NCBI GenBank assembly: GCA_008933765.1
Contig: WBUK01000019.1
Span: 1 to 50,499 of the forward strand
Reading direction: 5' to 3'
DNA length: 50,499 bases
From: Ignavibacteriaceae bacterium
GTDB lineage: Bacteria; Bacteroidota; Ignavibacteria; Ignavibacteriales; Ignavibacteriaceae
The notes beneath the pieces were generated by a model. That model saw only the letters and a list, made by a program, of their open reading frames with translations. It was not told where the DNA came from and did not search any database. This document shows positions 27,062-36,705 of this stretch, piece by piece (position 1 is the stretch's first letter; every line of letters starts with the position of its first letter). The position numbers and the translations under genes were made by a program.

Positions 27062-27089
27062 TTGATTTTCTCAAAAAAAATGTTATATT
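27062..27089 (+). promoter_or_regulatory. Probable sigma-70 promoter of tRNA-fMet
   Basis: TTGATT at 27062-27067 and TATATT at 27084-27089 are separated by 16 bases, a good -35/-10 pair. Transcription would start near 27096, about 40 bases before the tRNA. Confidence 0.6.
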
Positions 27090-27137
27090 GTGTTACTGAT
27101 TTTGAAAATTATTTGAAATCAGAATTGATTTTAACAC

Positions 27138-27210
<73 letters not shown>

Positions 27211-27217
27211 CAAAGCC

Positions 27218-27252
27218 AAAGCCTGACTATTTTTTTTGAGTCAGGCTTTTTT
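27218..27252 (+). terminator. Terminator after tRNA-fMet
   Basis: A perfect 9-bp stem AGCCTGACT / AGTCAGGCT with a short T-rich loop is followed by TTTTTTG. It lies 10 bases beyond the tRNA and may also serve the convergent aminotransferase gene. Confidence 0.85.
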
Positions 27253-27330
27253 GTTTTAAATATCAAAGTGCTCTCTGTTTTGCCGGTCCCGCCAATACAG
27301 TAATTTCATCCACAAAATCACATTTTTTCC

Positions 27331-28482
27331 CTACAATTTTTCAAAGAAGCGCAGAAGCCTTTCGGCTCCCTCCTTAATTACGGGGTCTTTCTTAGCGAAA
27401 CAAACACGCATTTTCTTACCGGTGTATTCAGTTGTGCAAAAAGGTGAAATCGGAATAACCGCTGTGCCCGCTTCTGTTGTCAGTCGTTTTGCAAACGCAA
27501 AATCATCTTCGTCAGAATACGCAGAATAGTCATAAATCTGGAAATAAGTACCTTCAGCGGGAGTGAATTTCAGTTTAGTTGCGCCCAAAATGCCGTTCAA
27601 AAAATCACGCTTTTTCTGGTAAAAATCCGCCAATTGAAGATAATTATCGGGGGTTTTCAGGTATTCGGCATAAGAAAATTGTGCGGGTGTGTTCACGGCA
27701 AACACGGTGAACTGGTGCACCTTTCTGAATTCTGCAACATACTTTGCAGGAGCAGCAATGTACCCAACCTTCCAGCCCGTTGCGTGAAAAGTTTTACCAA
27801 AAGAAGAAATTACTATTGCTCTTTCTGCCAACTCGGGATAGCGAGCCATGCTCAGGTGCTGCCTGCCGTCGAAAATTATGTGCTCGTAAACCTCGTCAGA
27901 AACGATTAAAATATCGGTATTCCGCACAATTTCCGTAAGTGCTTCAATATCTTCAGGGGTGAAAGCAGATCCCAAAGGGTTGTGTGGCGAGTTCAAAACG
28001 ATCATTTTCGTGCGTGGTGAAATAGCGCTTTTAATCCTTTCCCAGTCGAATTTTGCATTTTCATCAAGGGGAACGGGAACCGGCACTCCACCGTTAACGA
28101 CAACGGAAGGGTAATAGGAATCGTATGCAGGCTCAATTATAACCACTTCATCGCCGGAGAAAATAAACGAATTAAACGCCGTAAAAAGCGCCTGTGTTGC
28201 GCCGGAAGTGATGGTTATTTCGGTATCGGGGTTGTACTCCCTGCCGTAGTCCCGTTTTATTTTGCGTGCAATTTCTTCCCGAAGTGCAGGCACGCCGGGC
28301 ATAGGCGCATATTGGTTGTTGCCGGCACGCATATTTTTATCCATCAGTTCGATCAGCTCGGGTGCAAGGTCAAAATCGGGGAAACCCTGCGAAAGATTAA
28401 CCGCTTTATGCTGATTAGCCAAAGCCGACATCACCGCAAAAATGCTGGTGGGGGCACCTGGCAGTTTACTCTTCATTTTCAA
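27331..28482 (-). CDS. PLP-dependent methionine/kynurenine-type aminotransferase
   Basis: A 383-residue fold-type I aminotransferase (class I/II), closest to the YbdL/methionine aminotransferase and kynurenine-oxoglutarate transaminase group. Visible motifs: VNLSQGFPDFD, NQYAPMPGVPALREEIA, ITSGATQALF, EPAYDSYYP, NSPHNPLGSAF (PLP Asn), SDEVYEHIIFDG (PLP Asp/Tyr), the Schiff-base Lys in SSFGKTFHATGWKVGY, and MRVCFAKKD (carboxylate Arg). It should transfer amino groups from Met or aromatic amino acids to 2-oxo acids in the cytoplasm. Its start lies inside the end of the YjbR-like gene (17-base overlap), so the two are co-translated. Confidence 0.9.
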   Translation of the reverse strand: MKMKSKLPGAPTSIFAVMSALANQHKAVNLSQGFPDFDLAPELIELMDKNMRAGNNQYAPMPGVPALREEIARKIKRDYGREYNPDTEITITSGATQALFTAFNSFIFSGDEVVIIEPAYDSYYPSVVVNGGVPVPVPLDENAKFDWERIKSAISPRTKMIVLNSPHNPLGSAFTPEDIEALTEIVRNTDILIVSDEVYEHIIFDGRQHLSMARYPELAERAIVISSFGKTFHATGWKVGYIAAPAKYVAEFRKVHQFTVFAVNTPAQFSYAEYLKTPDNYLQLADFYQKKRDFLNGILGATKLKFTPAEGTYFQIYDYSAYSDEDDFAFAKRLTTEAGTAVIPISPFCTTEYTGKKMRVCFAKKDPVIKEGAERLLRFFEKL

Positions 28483-28831
28483 TCCTGTTTAGTTCTTTTT
28501 TAAGTTTTGCGGGAAGCCCTGAACAAACTAATTCATAAGAATGACCCACTAATTCCAGAATAAGGTGAAGCGGCACGGTTCCGTCGAAAGCCACAGTGTT
28601 CCAGTGAGTTTTATTCAGGTGGAAACCGGGGGTGATGCCTTCAAACTCTTCCCGAAGTTCGAGCGCCTTTTCCGGGTCGCACTTCAGGCTTATTCCAAAG
28701 GGGGGATCAAGCGAAATAATCGCAAACATCTTACCCATCACTTTGTAAACAGGCGAAGTTTCATCGAAAGGGAAGCACTCTTCGGCTCCCGGTTGTGCAA
28801 TGCAATGATTTCTTACTTTTTCTAAAATCAT
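28466..28831 (-). CDS. MmcQ/YjbR family protein
   Basis: A 121-residue protein of the MmcQ/YjbR family, with a CyaY-like DNA-binding fold. Family features: an N-terminal helix, PGAEECFPFDETSPVYKVMGKMFAII, ISLKCDPEKALELREEFEGI, GFHLNKTHWNTVAFDGTVP and LILELVGHSYELVCSGLP. The biological role is not established; members often sit near metabolic genes. It overlaps the aminotransferase gene downstream by 17 bases. No signal or membrane segment is present. Confidence 0.88.
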   Translation of the reverse strand: MILEKVRNHCIAQPGAEECFPFDETSPVYKVMGKMFAIISLDPPFGISLKCDPEKALELREEFEGITPGFHLNKTHWNTVAFDGTVPLHLILELVGHSYELVCSGLPAKLKKELNRIENEE

Positions 28832-28932
28832 CTTTTTTATCTGCGGATCATTTTACGAAATATATTGTTTTAACTTTTAGAGCTTTTTTGTTAATTGACA
28901 ATCTAAAATGTCAGCAAATTCTACCTGACAGA

Positions 28933-30288
28933 TCACCCGTTAATAATCTGAAGCAAAATATCAAAATACTTCTCACAAAGTGCCACGGCTGCGTCGTAAG
29001 AAGTAGTTTCTGCAATAACCCTGATGATCGGTTCTGTGTTCGACTTCCGGAAGTGTACCCAATGGTCCGGGAAATCGATCCTCAGCCCATCGTCGGTGTT
29101 AATTTTCTCGTTTTTGTATTTTGAAATCATAGCTTCCAGCACTTCATCGGGTGATTTGCCGGAAATATCAATCTTCTTTTTAGCAATAAAATATTGCGGA
29201 AGTGCGCGTTTCAGTTCGGAAAGTTTGCCTCCAAACTCCGCCAGATGTTGCAGTGTGATAATCGTGCCCACTAACGAATCCCTTCCGTAGTGAAGCGCCG
29301 GATAGATCACGCCGCCACTTCCTTCACCGCCTATAACAGCGTTGGTTTCCTTCATTTTCTGCACCACATTAGCTTCGCCAACGGGCGATCTGTAAACTTT
29401 GCAGCCTGCTGCAGTCGCAACATCATCCACGGTACGGGTAGTTGAAAGGTTCACCACAACATTTCCGGGAGTTTTCGAAAGCACCCACTGCACTACATGC
29501 GAAATGGTGTTTTCTTCGCTGAACGGCTCGCCTTTGTCGGTTATCAGCACTAACCTGTCGGCATCGGGATCTACGACAACGCCGAGGTCGGCGCCTGTAT
29601 CTTTCACTTTGCGCATAGTTTCGGTCAGGTTTTCGGGAAGTGGCTCCGGCAACCTTGGGAAGATGCCCGTTTTTTCGCAATTCATTTCGATCACCTCGCA
29701 GCCGAGGTCACGCAGCAACTCAGGGATAACATAAACACCGGCGCCGTTAACGCAGTCCGCAACCACTTTAAATTTCTTTGACCGGATAAGTTCAATGTCA
29801 ATAAAGGGGAGTGCAAGCGCTTTCTCTTTGTGGATTCGCAGCATATCGGCATTGAACGAAGTCTTCCCGATGGCGTCCCAGCTTTTCCATTCGGGGGTTT
29901 GGTTCAGAAACTTTTTCATTTCGTTGTGTTCGTCGGGTGACATAAACTGCCCGGTAGAATTTAACAGTTTTAAGGCATTCCACTCGTTAGGGTTATGACT
30001 TGCAGAAATTGCAATTCCACCCTGTGCGCCGAGCGTTTTAACGGCAAACTGGACTGTCGGCGTGGGGACTATTCCAATATCCACGACATCGATACCAAGA
30101 GCGTTTAAAGTTCCTGCAGTAACGGCGCTGACCATCGAGCCGGTGATTCGGGAGTCGCGCCCGATAACAACGGTGCCTTTGCCGATCCATTTTGCGTAAG
30201 CAGAGGTGAAATTAACGAGTGTTGCCGGGTCAAGCCCATCGCCGACAATTCCCCTGATTCCTGAAATACTAACCATCAAAGTAGGCAT
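28933..30288 (-). CDS. glmM: Phosphoglucosamine mutase / phosphomannomutase-family enzyme
   Basis: A 451-residue alpha-D-phosphohexomutase. The phosphoserine loop is ISASHNPNEWNALKLL, the metal loop VVDPDADRLV, the sugar loop GGEGSGGVIYP and the phosphate-binding loop RKSNTEPIIRVIAE. It should interconvert hexosamine or hexose 6- and 1-phosphates; GlmM makes glucosamine-1-phosphate for peptidoglycan. The GEGSGG form also fits the broader PMM/PGM group, so specificity is uncertain. The open frame extends to 30345, but the ATG at 30288 has a good AGGAG eight bases upstream and begins the conserved SISGIRGIVG, so it is taken as start. Confidence 0.85.
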   Translation of the reverse strand: MPTLMVSISGIRGIVGDGLDPATLVNFTSAYAKWIGKGTVVIGRDSRITGSMVSAVTAGTLNALGIDVVDIGIVPTPTVQFAVKTLGAQGGIAISASHNPNEWNALKLLNSTGQFMSPDEHNEMKKFLNQTPEWKSWDAIGKTSFNADMLRIHKEKALALPFIDIELIRSKKFKVVADCVNGAGVYVIPELLRDLGCEVIEMNCEKTGIFPRLPEPLPENLTETMRKVKDTGADLGVVVDPDADRLVLITDKGEPFSEENTISHVVQWVLSKTPGNVVVNLSTTRTVDDVATAAGCKVYRSPVGEANVVQKMKETNAVIGGEGSGGVIYPALHYGRDSLVGTIITLQHLAEFGGKLSELKRALPQYFIAKKKIDISGKSPDEVLEAMISKYKNEKINTDDGLRIDFPDHWVHFRKSNTEPIIRVIAETTSYDAAVALCEKYFDILLQIING

Positions 30289-30483
30289 TATTTTCTCCTG
30301 TTTTTTTGAGTTTTGCACCCTGTTGCTGCCCGAATTTGCAGCCACCGGGCTGAAACCGTAGATTTTTTAATTGTTCTGATTCTTTTAGTTGATTTAATTC
30401 TTTTAAATTATCGAAATTGCAATTCAGAAAAATAAGAAACCGAGACCACCTATAATAATGAACAAAACACAGATTGCACAAAG

Positions 30484-31203
30484 ATGAAGAAATTATCGGA
30501 TAAGATTGCCAGGATTGACTCGCTGCTGCGCGACTATTACGGAGAACCCCCTCGGAAAGAGACGCCCCAAAAACCGCTGAATGTTTTAATCGGCACAATT
30601 CTTTCGCAAAACACAAACGATAAAAACTCGTGGCGGGCGTACAAAAATTTGCGTGACCGATATAAAACATGGGAAGAAGTGCGGCTTGCCCCAACCGAAG
30701 AGGTGATGGAAGTGATTAAATCTGCAGGGTTAGCGAAACAGAAATCTGCGGCAATTAAGGGCGTTTTGGATGAGCTTTACGCAAAGCAGGGTAGGTTAGA
30801 CCTTGAACACACCCGCACGATGAGCGACGAAGATATTATGAAAGAACTAACCTCGTATAAAGGGGTTGGGGTTAAAACTGCCGCCTGTGTGCTGCTGTTT
30901 TCGCTGAAGAGGAATATTTGCCCCGTTGATACGCATGTTAACAGAACCGTTCAAAGGATTGGACTTACAAAAACCGGGCAACCGGATAAAACATTTTATG
31001 CACTTATGGGTAATATCCCTGAGGGATTGGCGCACAGTTTCCACAGCAACCTGATTCTGTTGGGGCGTGAATTTTGCCGCCCTACCGCCCCCGACTGCCC
31101 CCACTGCCCGCTGTTGGATGTTTGCGCATATAAAGAGAAAAACATGCACGCGGGACCAAAAAAGTTTCCCTATGCGGGTTTCTTGCTGTTGGATAAGATT
31201 TAG
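30484..31203 (+). CDS. Endonuclease III-like DNA glycosylase (HhH-GPD, 4Fe-4S)
   Basis: A 239-residue DNA glycosylase/AP-lyase of the Nth superfamily. LIGTILSQNTND opens the HhH-GPD domain; the helix-hairpin-helix is YKGVGVKTAACVLLF with the catalytic Lys; the catalytic Asp is in CPVDTHVNRT. Four cysteines near the end, C-x6-C-x2-C-x5-C in FCRPTAPDCPHCPLLDVC, hold the 4Fe-4S cluster. It removes oxidised pyrimidines or other damaged bases. Whether it is Nth proper or a related paralogue is open. It is divergent from the mutase gene. Confidence 0.9.
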   Translation: MKKLSDKIARIDSLLRDYYGEPPRKETPQKPLNVLIGTILSQNTNDKNSWRAYKNLRDRYKTWEEVRLAPTEEVMEVIKSAGLAKQKSAAIKGVLDELYAKQGRLDLEHTRTMSDEDIMKELTSYKGVGVKTAACVLLFSLKRNICPVDTHVNRTVQRIGLTKTGQPDKTFYALMGNIPEGLAHSFHSNLILLGREFCRPTAPDCPHCPLLDVCAYKEKNMHAGPKKFPYAGFLLLDKI

Positions 31204-31372
31204 CGTGTTAAGTTCTGATTTTAACGGTTTAATTGTTTACTTTTTGCCGGGTTGTTGCGTTGGGAATAATTTTTTTTTTGCAGGTGCACGAACAAAAGGT
31301 TTATACAAATTTTGACTTAACCGATAAGGTTTGTAAGTTTGAGATTGAAGAAAATAATAACAAGGAAGAAAA

Positions 31373-32083
31373 ATGCGTTTTTGTCTGAATATTGACCATT
31401 TTGCCACTGTCAGAAACGCCCGCGGAGGCAACCAACCCGATCCCATACTCGCCGCTCTGATGGCTGAGCAAGCAGGCGCAGACGGTATTGTTGTGCACCT
31501 CCGTGAAGACAGGCGACACATCACAGACCGGGATGTGTACCTCTTGAAGGATACGATTAAAACCAAACTCGATTTGGAAATGGCGACAAATGATGAAATT
31601 ATTCAGATTGCGTGCAAAGTGAAGCCCGAACTGGCTACCTTAGTGCCGGAGCACAGGATGGAACTTACCACCGAGGGCGGATTGGATGTGATTGCAGGGC
31701 TTGATAAAATTAAAGAAACTAACAAAAGACTGCACGACGCCGGGATTAAAGTTTCGCTTTTTATTGAACCGAATAACGACCAAATTGACGCCTCTTTGGA
31801 AGCAGGTGCCGATGTGATAGAAATTCACACGGGGGTGTACGCTGAAGCCAAGTCAGAAGCCAAAATTGCAGAAGAGATTGATAAAATTGAAGCAGCTGCG
31901 CTTTACGCACACAACAACGGCTTAGGCGTTAATGCCGGGCACGGGCTGGATTATCACAACATTAAGCCGTTCCGTTCAATTCACACTATTGACGAGGTAA
32001 GTATCGGGCACGCAGTTGTGGCAAGGGCACTGTTTGTTGGGATTGATAAAGCCGTGAAGGATATGATCGGTCTGCTTAAATGA
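31373..32083 (+). CDS. pdxJ: Pyridoxine 5'-phosphate synthase PdxJ
   Basis: A 236-residue TIM-barrel enzyme that condenses 1-deoxyxylulose 5-phosphate with 3-amino-2-oxopropyl phosphate to pyridoxine 5'-phosphate, the last ring-forming step of the DXP-dependent vitamin B6 pathway. Conserved blocks: LNIDHFATVRNARGG, GIVVHLREDRRHITDRDV, LEMATNDE, LVPEHRMELTTEGGLDV, VSLFIEPN, IEIHTGVYA, GLGVNAGHGLDYHNI and the phosphate-binding HTIDEVSIGHAVVARA. Length is normal. AAGGAAG seven bases upstream supports the start. It supplies the cofactor for the PLP enzymes encoded nearby. Confidence 0.95.
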   Translation: MRFCLNIDHFATVRNARGGNQPDPILAALMAEQAGADGIVVHLREDRRHITDRDVYLLKDTIKTKLDLEMATNDEIIQIACKVKPELATLVPEHRMELTTEGGLDVIAGLDKIKETNKRLHDAGIKVSLFIEPNNDQIDASLEAGADVIEIHTGVYAEAKSEAKIAEEIDKIEAAALYAHNNGLGVNAGHGLDYHNIKPFRSIHTIDEVSIGHAVVARALFVGIDKAVKDMIGLLK

Positions 32084-32121
32084 GGCAGGCAAAAACAGAA
32101 ATTTAAAACATCACAAACGCC

Positions 32122-33996
32122 ATGAAAACGAAAACAATATTCGTAGTATTACTGCTTATTTCAACCGGTCTCTACCCACAGATAGCAAATTACCGCATCT
32201 CAACACAGAACGCAAACTCGCCAAACGAGACATCAATTACCATTAACCCTGTTGACCCTAACTACATTGCTGCCGGAGCCAACCTCAGTTATTTTTACAT
32301 ATCTTCTGACAGGGGTAAAACATGGGTTCAAAAAACGATGAACTCAACTCTTGGGGTGTGGGGTGACCCTTGTTTGCTTTACGATCATCGCGGTTATTTA
32401 TATTACGGGCACCTTTCGAACCCGACGGTTGGCTATTGGATCGATCGTGTTGTAGTGCAGCGTTCGACCGATAACGGTGCAAACTGGAGTGACGGTGCGG
32501 GCGTGGGATTAACTCCGCCAAAGGAGCAGGATAAGGAGTGGTTAGCCGCCGATATGCACAGCCCGTTGTTCAAGGGTAATCTTTATATGGCGTGGACTGA
32601 GTTTGACAACTACGGAAGTGGTGCCCCATCGGATAGCACGCGCATTCTTTTCAGCAGAAGTACCGACGCAGGGCTGACTTGGATGGCTCCCGTAAAAATC
32701 TCTGACAGAAGCGGCGATTGTGTGGATGAAGACAACACGGTCGAAGGCGCAGTGCCCGCAGTTGGACCTAACGGTGAAGTATATGTAGCTTGGGTGGGGC
32801 CTGATGGTATTTCATTCGATCGCTCTTTTGACGGCGGTTTGACTTTCGGAACTGATGTGATTGTTACTGCAGTGCCCGGAGGGTGGGATTTCAACATCCC
32901 CGGCATTCAGAGGTGCAACGGGCTGCCGATTACAATGTGCGACACTTCAAACAGTCCCTACAGAGGTAATATCTACATTAACTGGTCTGATCAGCGAAAC
33001 GGCGTAAACAATACCGATGTGTTCGTAGTGCGCTCAACCGACGGAGGTGATACCTGGAGCCAACCGATAAGGGTGAACAATGACAACACAACCCGTCATC
33101 AATTTTTCACCTGGATGACAATCGACCAAAGCACCGGGTTTCTCTACGCAATTTTTTACGATAGACGCAACACAACGCAAAACATCACCGATGTGTATAT
33201 CGCTAAATCGATCGACGGCGGCTTGACCTGGGAAAATTTTAAGATTAATGAAACTTCTTTCAACCCTTCCGCTTCTGTCTTTTTTGGCGATTACACCGGA
33301 ATTGCAGCCCACAAAGGGTGGGTGCACCCAATCTGGATGAGAGCGGATAACACAACAATGTCTATATGGACGGCGCCTTTCTACGATTCGACGGCTGTTG
33401 TGCCCGTTGAGCTGGCTAATTTCACCGGGTTAGTTGATAACTCAACCGTGCTTTTGGAGTGGCAAACTGCAACCGAGGTTAACAACAAGGGTTTTGAAGT
33501 GGAAATGGCGTTTTCTTCCGATTTATCTTTCAGAAATATCATCTGGAGTTCTGTCGGCTTTGTGGAGGGGAAAGGAACTTCGGCTCAGCCCGTCTTTTAT
33601 TCTTTTCAGGATAGAAGGGAAACACCCGGTTACTATAAGTATCGGTTGAAACAGATTGATTACAACGGTGAAGTATCTTATTCGCACGAGGTGGAGGTGT
33701 CGGTGAGTAACCCTGTCAGCTTTGATCTGTTCCAGAACTACCCGAATCCATTTTCAGGAAATAAACCGACGGTTATTTCGTATCAGATTCCAAAGGGATC
33801 ATGGGTTTCACTGAAGGTGTTCGATGTAACGGGTCGGAAGATTATAACTTTGGTCGAGGGATATAAAGAAGCCGGTGTTCACGAAGTTAATCTTGATCTT
33901 TCATCTGTTCCGGTGGCTTTGCCTTCGGGAGTATATTTCTATCGTTTAGAAGCAGGGGAAAAAACCGCCTCAAAAAAGTTGATTTATATGAGATAA
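32122..33996 (+). CDS. Secreted BNR-repeat protein with C-terminal sorting domain
   Basis: A 624-residue secreted protein with signal KTIFVVLLLISTGLYPQ. Residues about 20-420 are a sialidase-like beta-propeller with several BNR/Asp-box repeats (SSDRGKTWVQ, STDNGANWSD, STDAGLTWMA, STDGGDTWSQ, SIDGGLTWEN). Next is a domain of about 90 residues (VPVELANFTGLVDNSTVLLE) often found before sorting tails, and then a type IX-secretion-type sorting domain starting LFQNYPNPFSGNKPTVISYQ and ending in a basic KLIYMR. Sialidase catalytic residues were not verified, so a binding or structural role is possible. Its 3' end is partly duplicated downstream. Confidence 0.85.
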   Translation: MKTKTIFVVLLLISTGLYPQIANYRISTQNANSPNETSITINPVDPNYIAAGANLSYFYISSDRGKTWVQKTMNSTLGVWGDPCLLYDHRGYLYYGHLSNPTVGYWIDRVVVQRSTDNGANWSDGAGVGLTPPKEQDKEWLAADMHSPLFKGNLYMAWTEFDNYGSGAPSDSTRILFSRSTDAGLTWMAPVKISDRSGDCVDEDNTVEGAVPAVGPNGEVYVAWVGPDGISFDRSFDGGLTFGTDVIVTAVPGGWDFNIPGIQRCNGLPITMCDTSNSPYRGNIYINWSDQRNGVNNTDVFVVRSTDGGDTWSQPIRVNNDNTTRHQFFTWMTIDQSTGFLYAIFYDRRNTTQNITDVYIAKSIDGGLTWENFKINETSFNPSASVFFGDYTGIAAHKGWVHPIWMRADNTTMSIWTAPFYDSTAVVPVELANFTGLVDNSTVLLEWQTATEVNNKGFEVEMAFSSDLSFRNIIWSSVGFVEGKGTSAQPVFYSFQDRRETPGYYKYRLKQIDYNGEVSYSHEVEVSVSNPVSFDLFQNYPNPFSGNKPTVISYQIPKGSWVSLKVFDVTGRKIITLVEGYKEAGVHEVNLDLSSVPVALPSGVYFYRLEAGEKTASKKLIYMR

Positions 33997-34103
33997 ATCG
34001 AGTTTTTGTTTCTGCTGCTTAGAAGTGGGGGAAACTCCGAAAAAAAACCGCTTCTAAAAAAGCTGATTTGTATGAGATAAATTGAGTTATTGTTTTTGTT
34101 GCT
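33946..34103. repeat. Tandem duplication of the BNR gene 3' end
   Basis: The stretch 33946-34018, which contains the last codons and stop of the BNR gene, is repeated at 34019-34103 with small changes and a 12-base insertion (TTAGAAGCAGGGG against TTAGAAGTGGGGG; TATGAGATAAATCGAG against TATGAGATAAATTGAG). A third, fading start lies at 34104. Further on (about 34140-34190) four 11-bp units AAACCCTATCG occur. Confidence 0.8.
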
Positions 34104-34455
34104 TTGAAGCGAACTATTACCACGCCTTAAAATCGCTGCAAAACCCTACCGAAACCCTATCGAAACCCCATCAAAATCTAATCGAGACCTGTGATTAATG
34201 TGAAGCAGTTAGTTGATGTTGATTTGTTTTTTACCCAAATTAGAATGTATTTTTCAACTTTCTGATTGAAATGAGACCGTCCGGGGTTTTGTGCTTCCAA
34301 TCACTTGACTTTAATTATGGATTTCGTTACACTACTCAATAAATATTTTTTATTTTATTAATTTGTAAAAATTTGTAAAACAATAAATTGATTTATTAAA
34401 AAAAATCAAAAATTTTAATTAAATAAAATAAGTTCTTAACAACTTGAAGGCAGAA
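33997..34455. other. Intergenic stretch, duplicated gene tail and AT-rich upstream region
   Basis: No gene is seen. The first 110 bases are the duplicated end of the BNR gene; four 11-bp repeats follow; the region 34340-34440 is strongly AT-rich with runs of A and T, as expected for the promoter of the pseudogene downstream. No terminator hairpin was found. Confidence 0.6.
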
Positions 34456-35967
34456 ATGAGAAAGCTTACACTTCAGATAGTTCTGTGATTGCTTTTAGCT
34501 CCTTTTCTCCTTGCACAAACCAGCCATCGTTACTTTAACGATTTCAGCACAAACAATACAGACGGCTGGGCTTTTTACGCAGATGCAAGTGTTACAGTCC
34601 AAAACGGACACTTATAAATTACAGGTAATGACCCTGACCAAGGAGTAGTATCAGTCTTCTTTCCAATGGGCGCCACTTCCGACGATTTCTCAATCGAATT
34701 TGAACGAGGAACCGATGTTGAACTGGAAGGTTTTAGCCTTGGGAGATTCGGATTCAATTCCTTTCCTGGAATTATGCTGAACGAAAGCAGTGCTTTCGAA
34801 ATTGTATATGCAACTAATATCACGGATTTTAACGATATAGAGTTCGTTACAATCGGTACAGTTCCTGTAAACGAGACTGAAACAAAAGGAAAATTGGAGG
34901 CATCTTTTTTTGGAAATGATGCCACTATCAAGGTTTATGTTGACAACATTCTGAAGGCAACCATTCCGATAAGCAATGTCCCTCAGGAATTAAGATGGGG
35001 GCATCTTTTAATGCAATACTGGGGGGATGGCATATTAAAATGGGAGATGAAGAATATCGATATCAGATATAACCCTTATATCGGGGACGCTTACTCTGAG
35101 TATAACGAGCCTTTCATTGATCCTTTAACCCCATGGATTAAAATAGGCTCGTGGGATGTTATTGGGCAAAATATAACAATTGAGAACAACCAACTTAGGT
35201 TTAATTTTCCAAACTCGGGTAACGAGATCTATTCCCTGTTGACCGGATCACCACTTCCTGCCGTGGAAGATTATTCATTTACTATAACAGGAACCGGTGA
35301 CTTTGATGAAAACAAGTATTTGGTCGGCGGGCGAATGTACAGTTGGCGCTATTTCACCGGTATTACGATTGGGGATGATACTATAAGCATTATCTATAAC
35401 GACGGCGGAGATGTTGATGAAAATCCCAAAACCCTCGTTAAAACTCATTTTCAGTTTACACAACCGACAAACACCGTTACTTTCAAATCACAGAGAAACG
35501 GGAACACGATAAATATTACCGTTTTGGTTAATTCAGTCACTGCTTTGACCGGCTCCCTGAATACATCTGATTCAAGGCTGCACAGAGGACAACTTTATAT
35601 CGGGCTTGAGGGACACGGTGCACCCGGATGGATGGCGTATTCAAATGCTTCGATCACTTTCAACCGAATCCCCACGGATGTATCGGACGAAAATTTTGCG
35701 CCGAAGTCGTTTGATTTGTCGCAGAATTATCCGAATCCGTTTAATCCGTCAACTGTGATTAAATATTCTATAGATAAACCGGGCAAGGTCAGGCTTACTG
35801 TGCACGATCTGCTTGGCAGAGAATGTGCTGTTTTAGTAGATGAGGACCAAATCAGCGGTGCGCACGAAGTGGTGTTTGATGCCGCAAGGTTAGCCGGCGG
35901 AGTCTATTTCTATCGCTTATCTTCAGGTGGTGAGAATATAGTAAGGAAGATGGTGCTGTTGAAATAG
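34456..35967 (+). pseudogene. Secreted LamG-like protein with sorting domain, two nonsense codons
   Basis: A frame from ATG at 34456 runs for 504 codons but has TGA at codon 11 (34486-34488) and TAA at codon 54 (34615-34617). Before and after them the translation is sensible: a signal peptide interrupted at its core (KLTLQIVL, stop, LLLAPFLLAQT), then RYFNDFSTNNTDGWAFYADA, then from codon 71 an open 433-codon frame. That part has two similar beta-sandwich domains (about WGHLLMQYWGDGILKWEMKN and GQLYIGLEGHGAPGWMAYSN) that look like LamG/3-keto-disaccharide-hydrolase folds, and a complete C-terminal sorting domain beginning SQNYPNPFNPSTVIKYSI. The gene appears recently inactivated because the rest is undamaged; sequencing error at both sites is the alternative. 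Confidence 0.75.
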
Positions 35968-36109
35968 AGTGCAAATCCAATGATGTTCAGTTGAACCTAT
36001 GTGGTGCAGGTAAATCGGGAGAACTTGCAAATGGTGCAAATCCAACAATAATCAGGTAAACCATTGAAGTTTTGTTGATTTGTTGATGATGAAATAAAAG
36101 AAACCGGTA

Positions 36110-36143
36110 AGCCGTTCCGGGTTAGCCCGGAACGGCTTTTTAT
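36110..36143 (+). terminator. Strong rho-independent terminator
   Basis: A perfect 12-bp stem AGCCGTTCCGGG / CCCGGAACGGCT with loop TTAG is followed by TTTTTATTTTT. It ends transcription from the sorting-domain pseudogene about 140 bases upstream. Confidence 0.92.
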
Positions 36144-36705
36144 TTTTGTACATTAAGTTAATTCGGTAGGAATCGGGATAAATTATTTGAAAATTAACTC
36201 GGAGCGGTCTTTTTATTTTTACATATTAAGAACTACGCAACCCGGCAATTCTTACACTGTAAATACATTGCGAAAACGCCCGGCAAACCTTTGCCAAAAA
36301 AACCTCTGTAACTAATTCCGGATATTTGGTTTACTGATACCCGTCTGTACCCGACAAACCCTTCACCGAAAAACGCCGGAACTCCAACAACTCCAACAAT
36401 TCATACAATCCTGCAACCCCACAACCTTGCAACCCTGCATCCCCTGCACCACCTGCACCCACAACGAACCCTGCAACTCTAGAGCACAATAATCAGGGAA
36501 ATTGCAATCTCACTGCTTTTGAACGAACTCGCTTAAAGGTTCTCTGATCTTTCATAAATCAGGAAAAACGCAACCTCACCTCCCCGGTAAAATAAACCAA
36601 TAATTAACCACTTCGGAAATCAACGGTAATTGCTATTTTTGTGTAATTAAATAATCCACCGTTTTATCATAATCCGCCGTTTCATCAAAAATTGGATAAA
36701 AGAAA
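36144..36705. other. 560-base intergenic stretch without a gene
   Basis: No coding frame of note. It includes a C- and A-rich, G-poor segment (about 36370-36480) of imperfect CCTGCAACC- and ACTCCAACA-like words, and an AT-rich stretch just before the oligopeptidase gene that should hold its promoter. No RNA gene or clear promoter boxes were recognised. Confidence 0.5.

Noticed and set aside
36370..36480. Possible structured RNA in the C/A-rich intergenic stretch
   Set aside because: No stable pairing could be drawn because the segment has very few G bases; it looks like low-complexity sequence.
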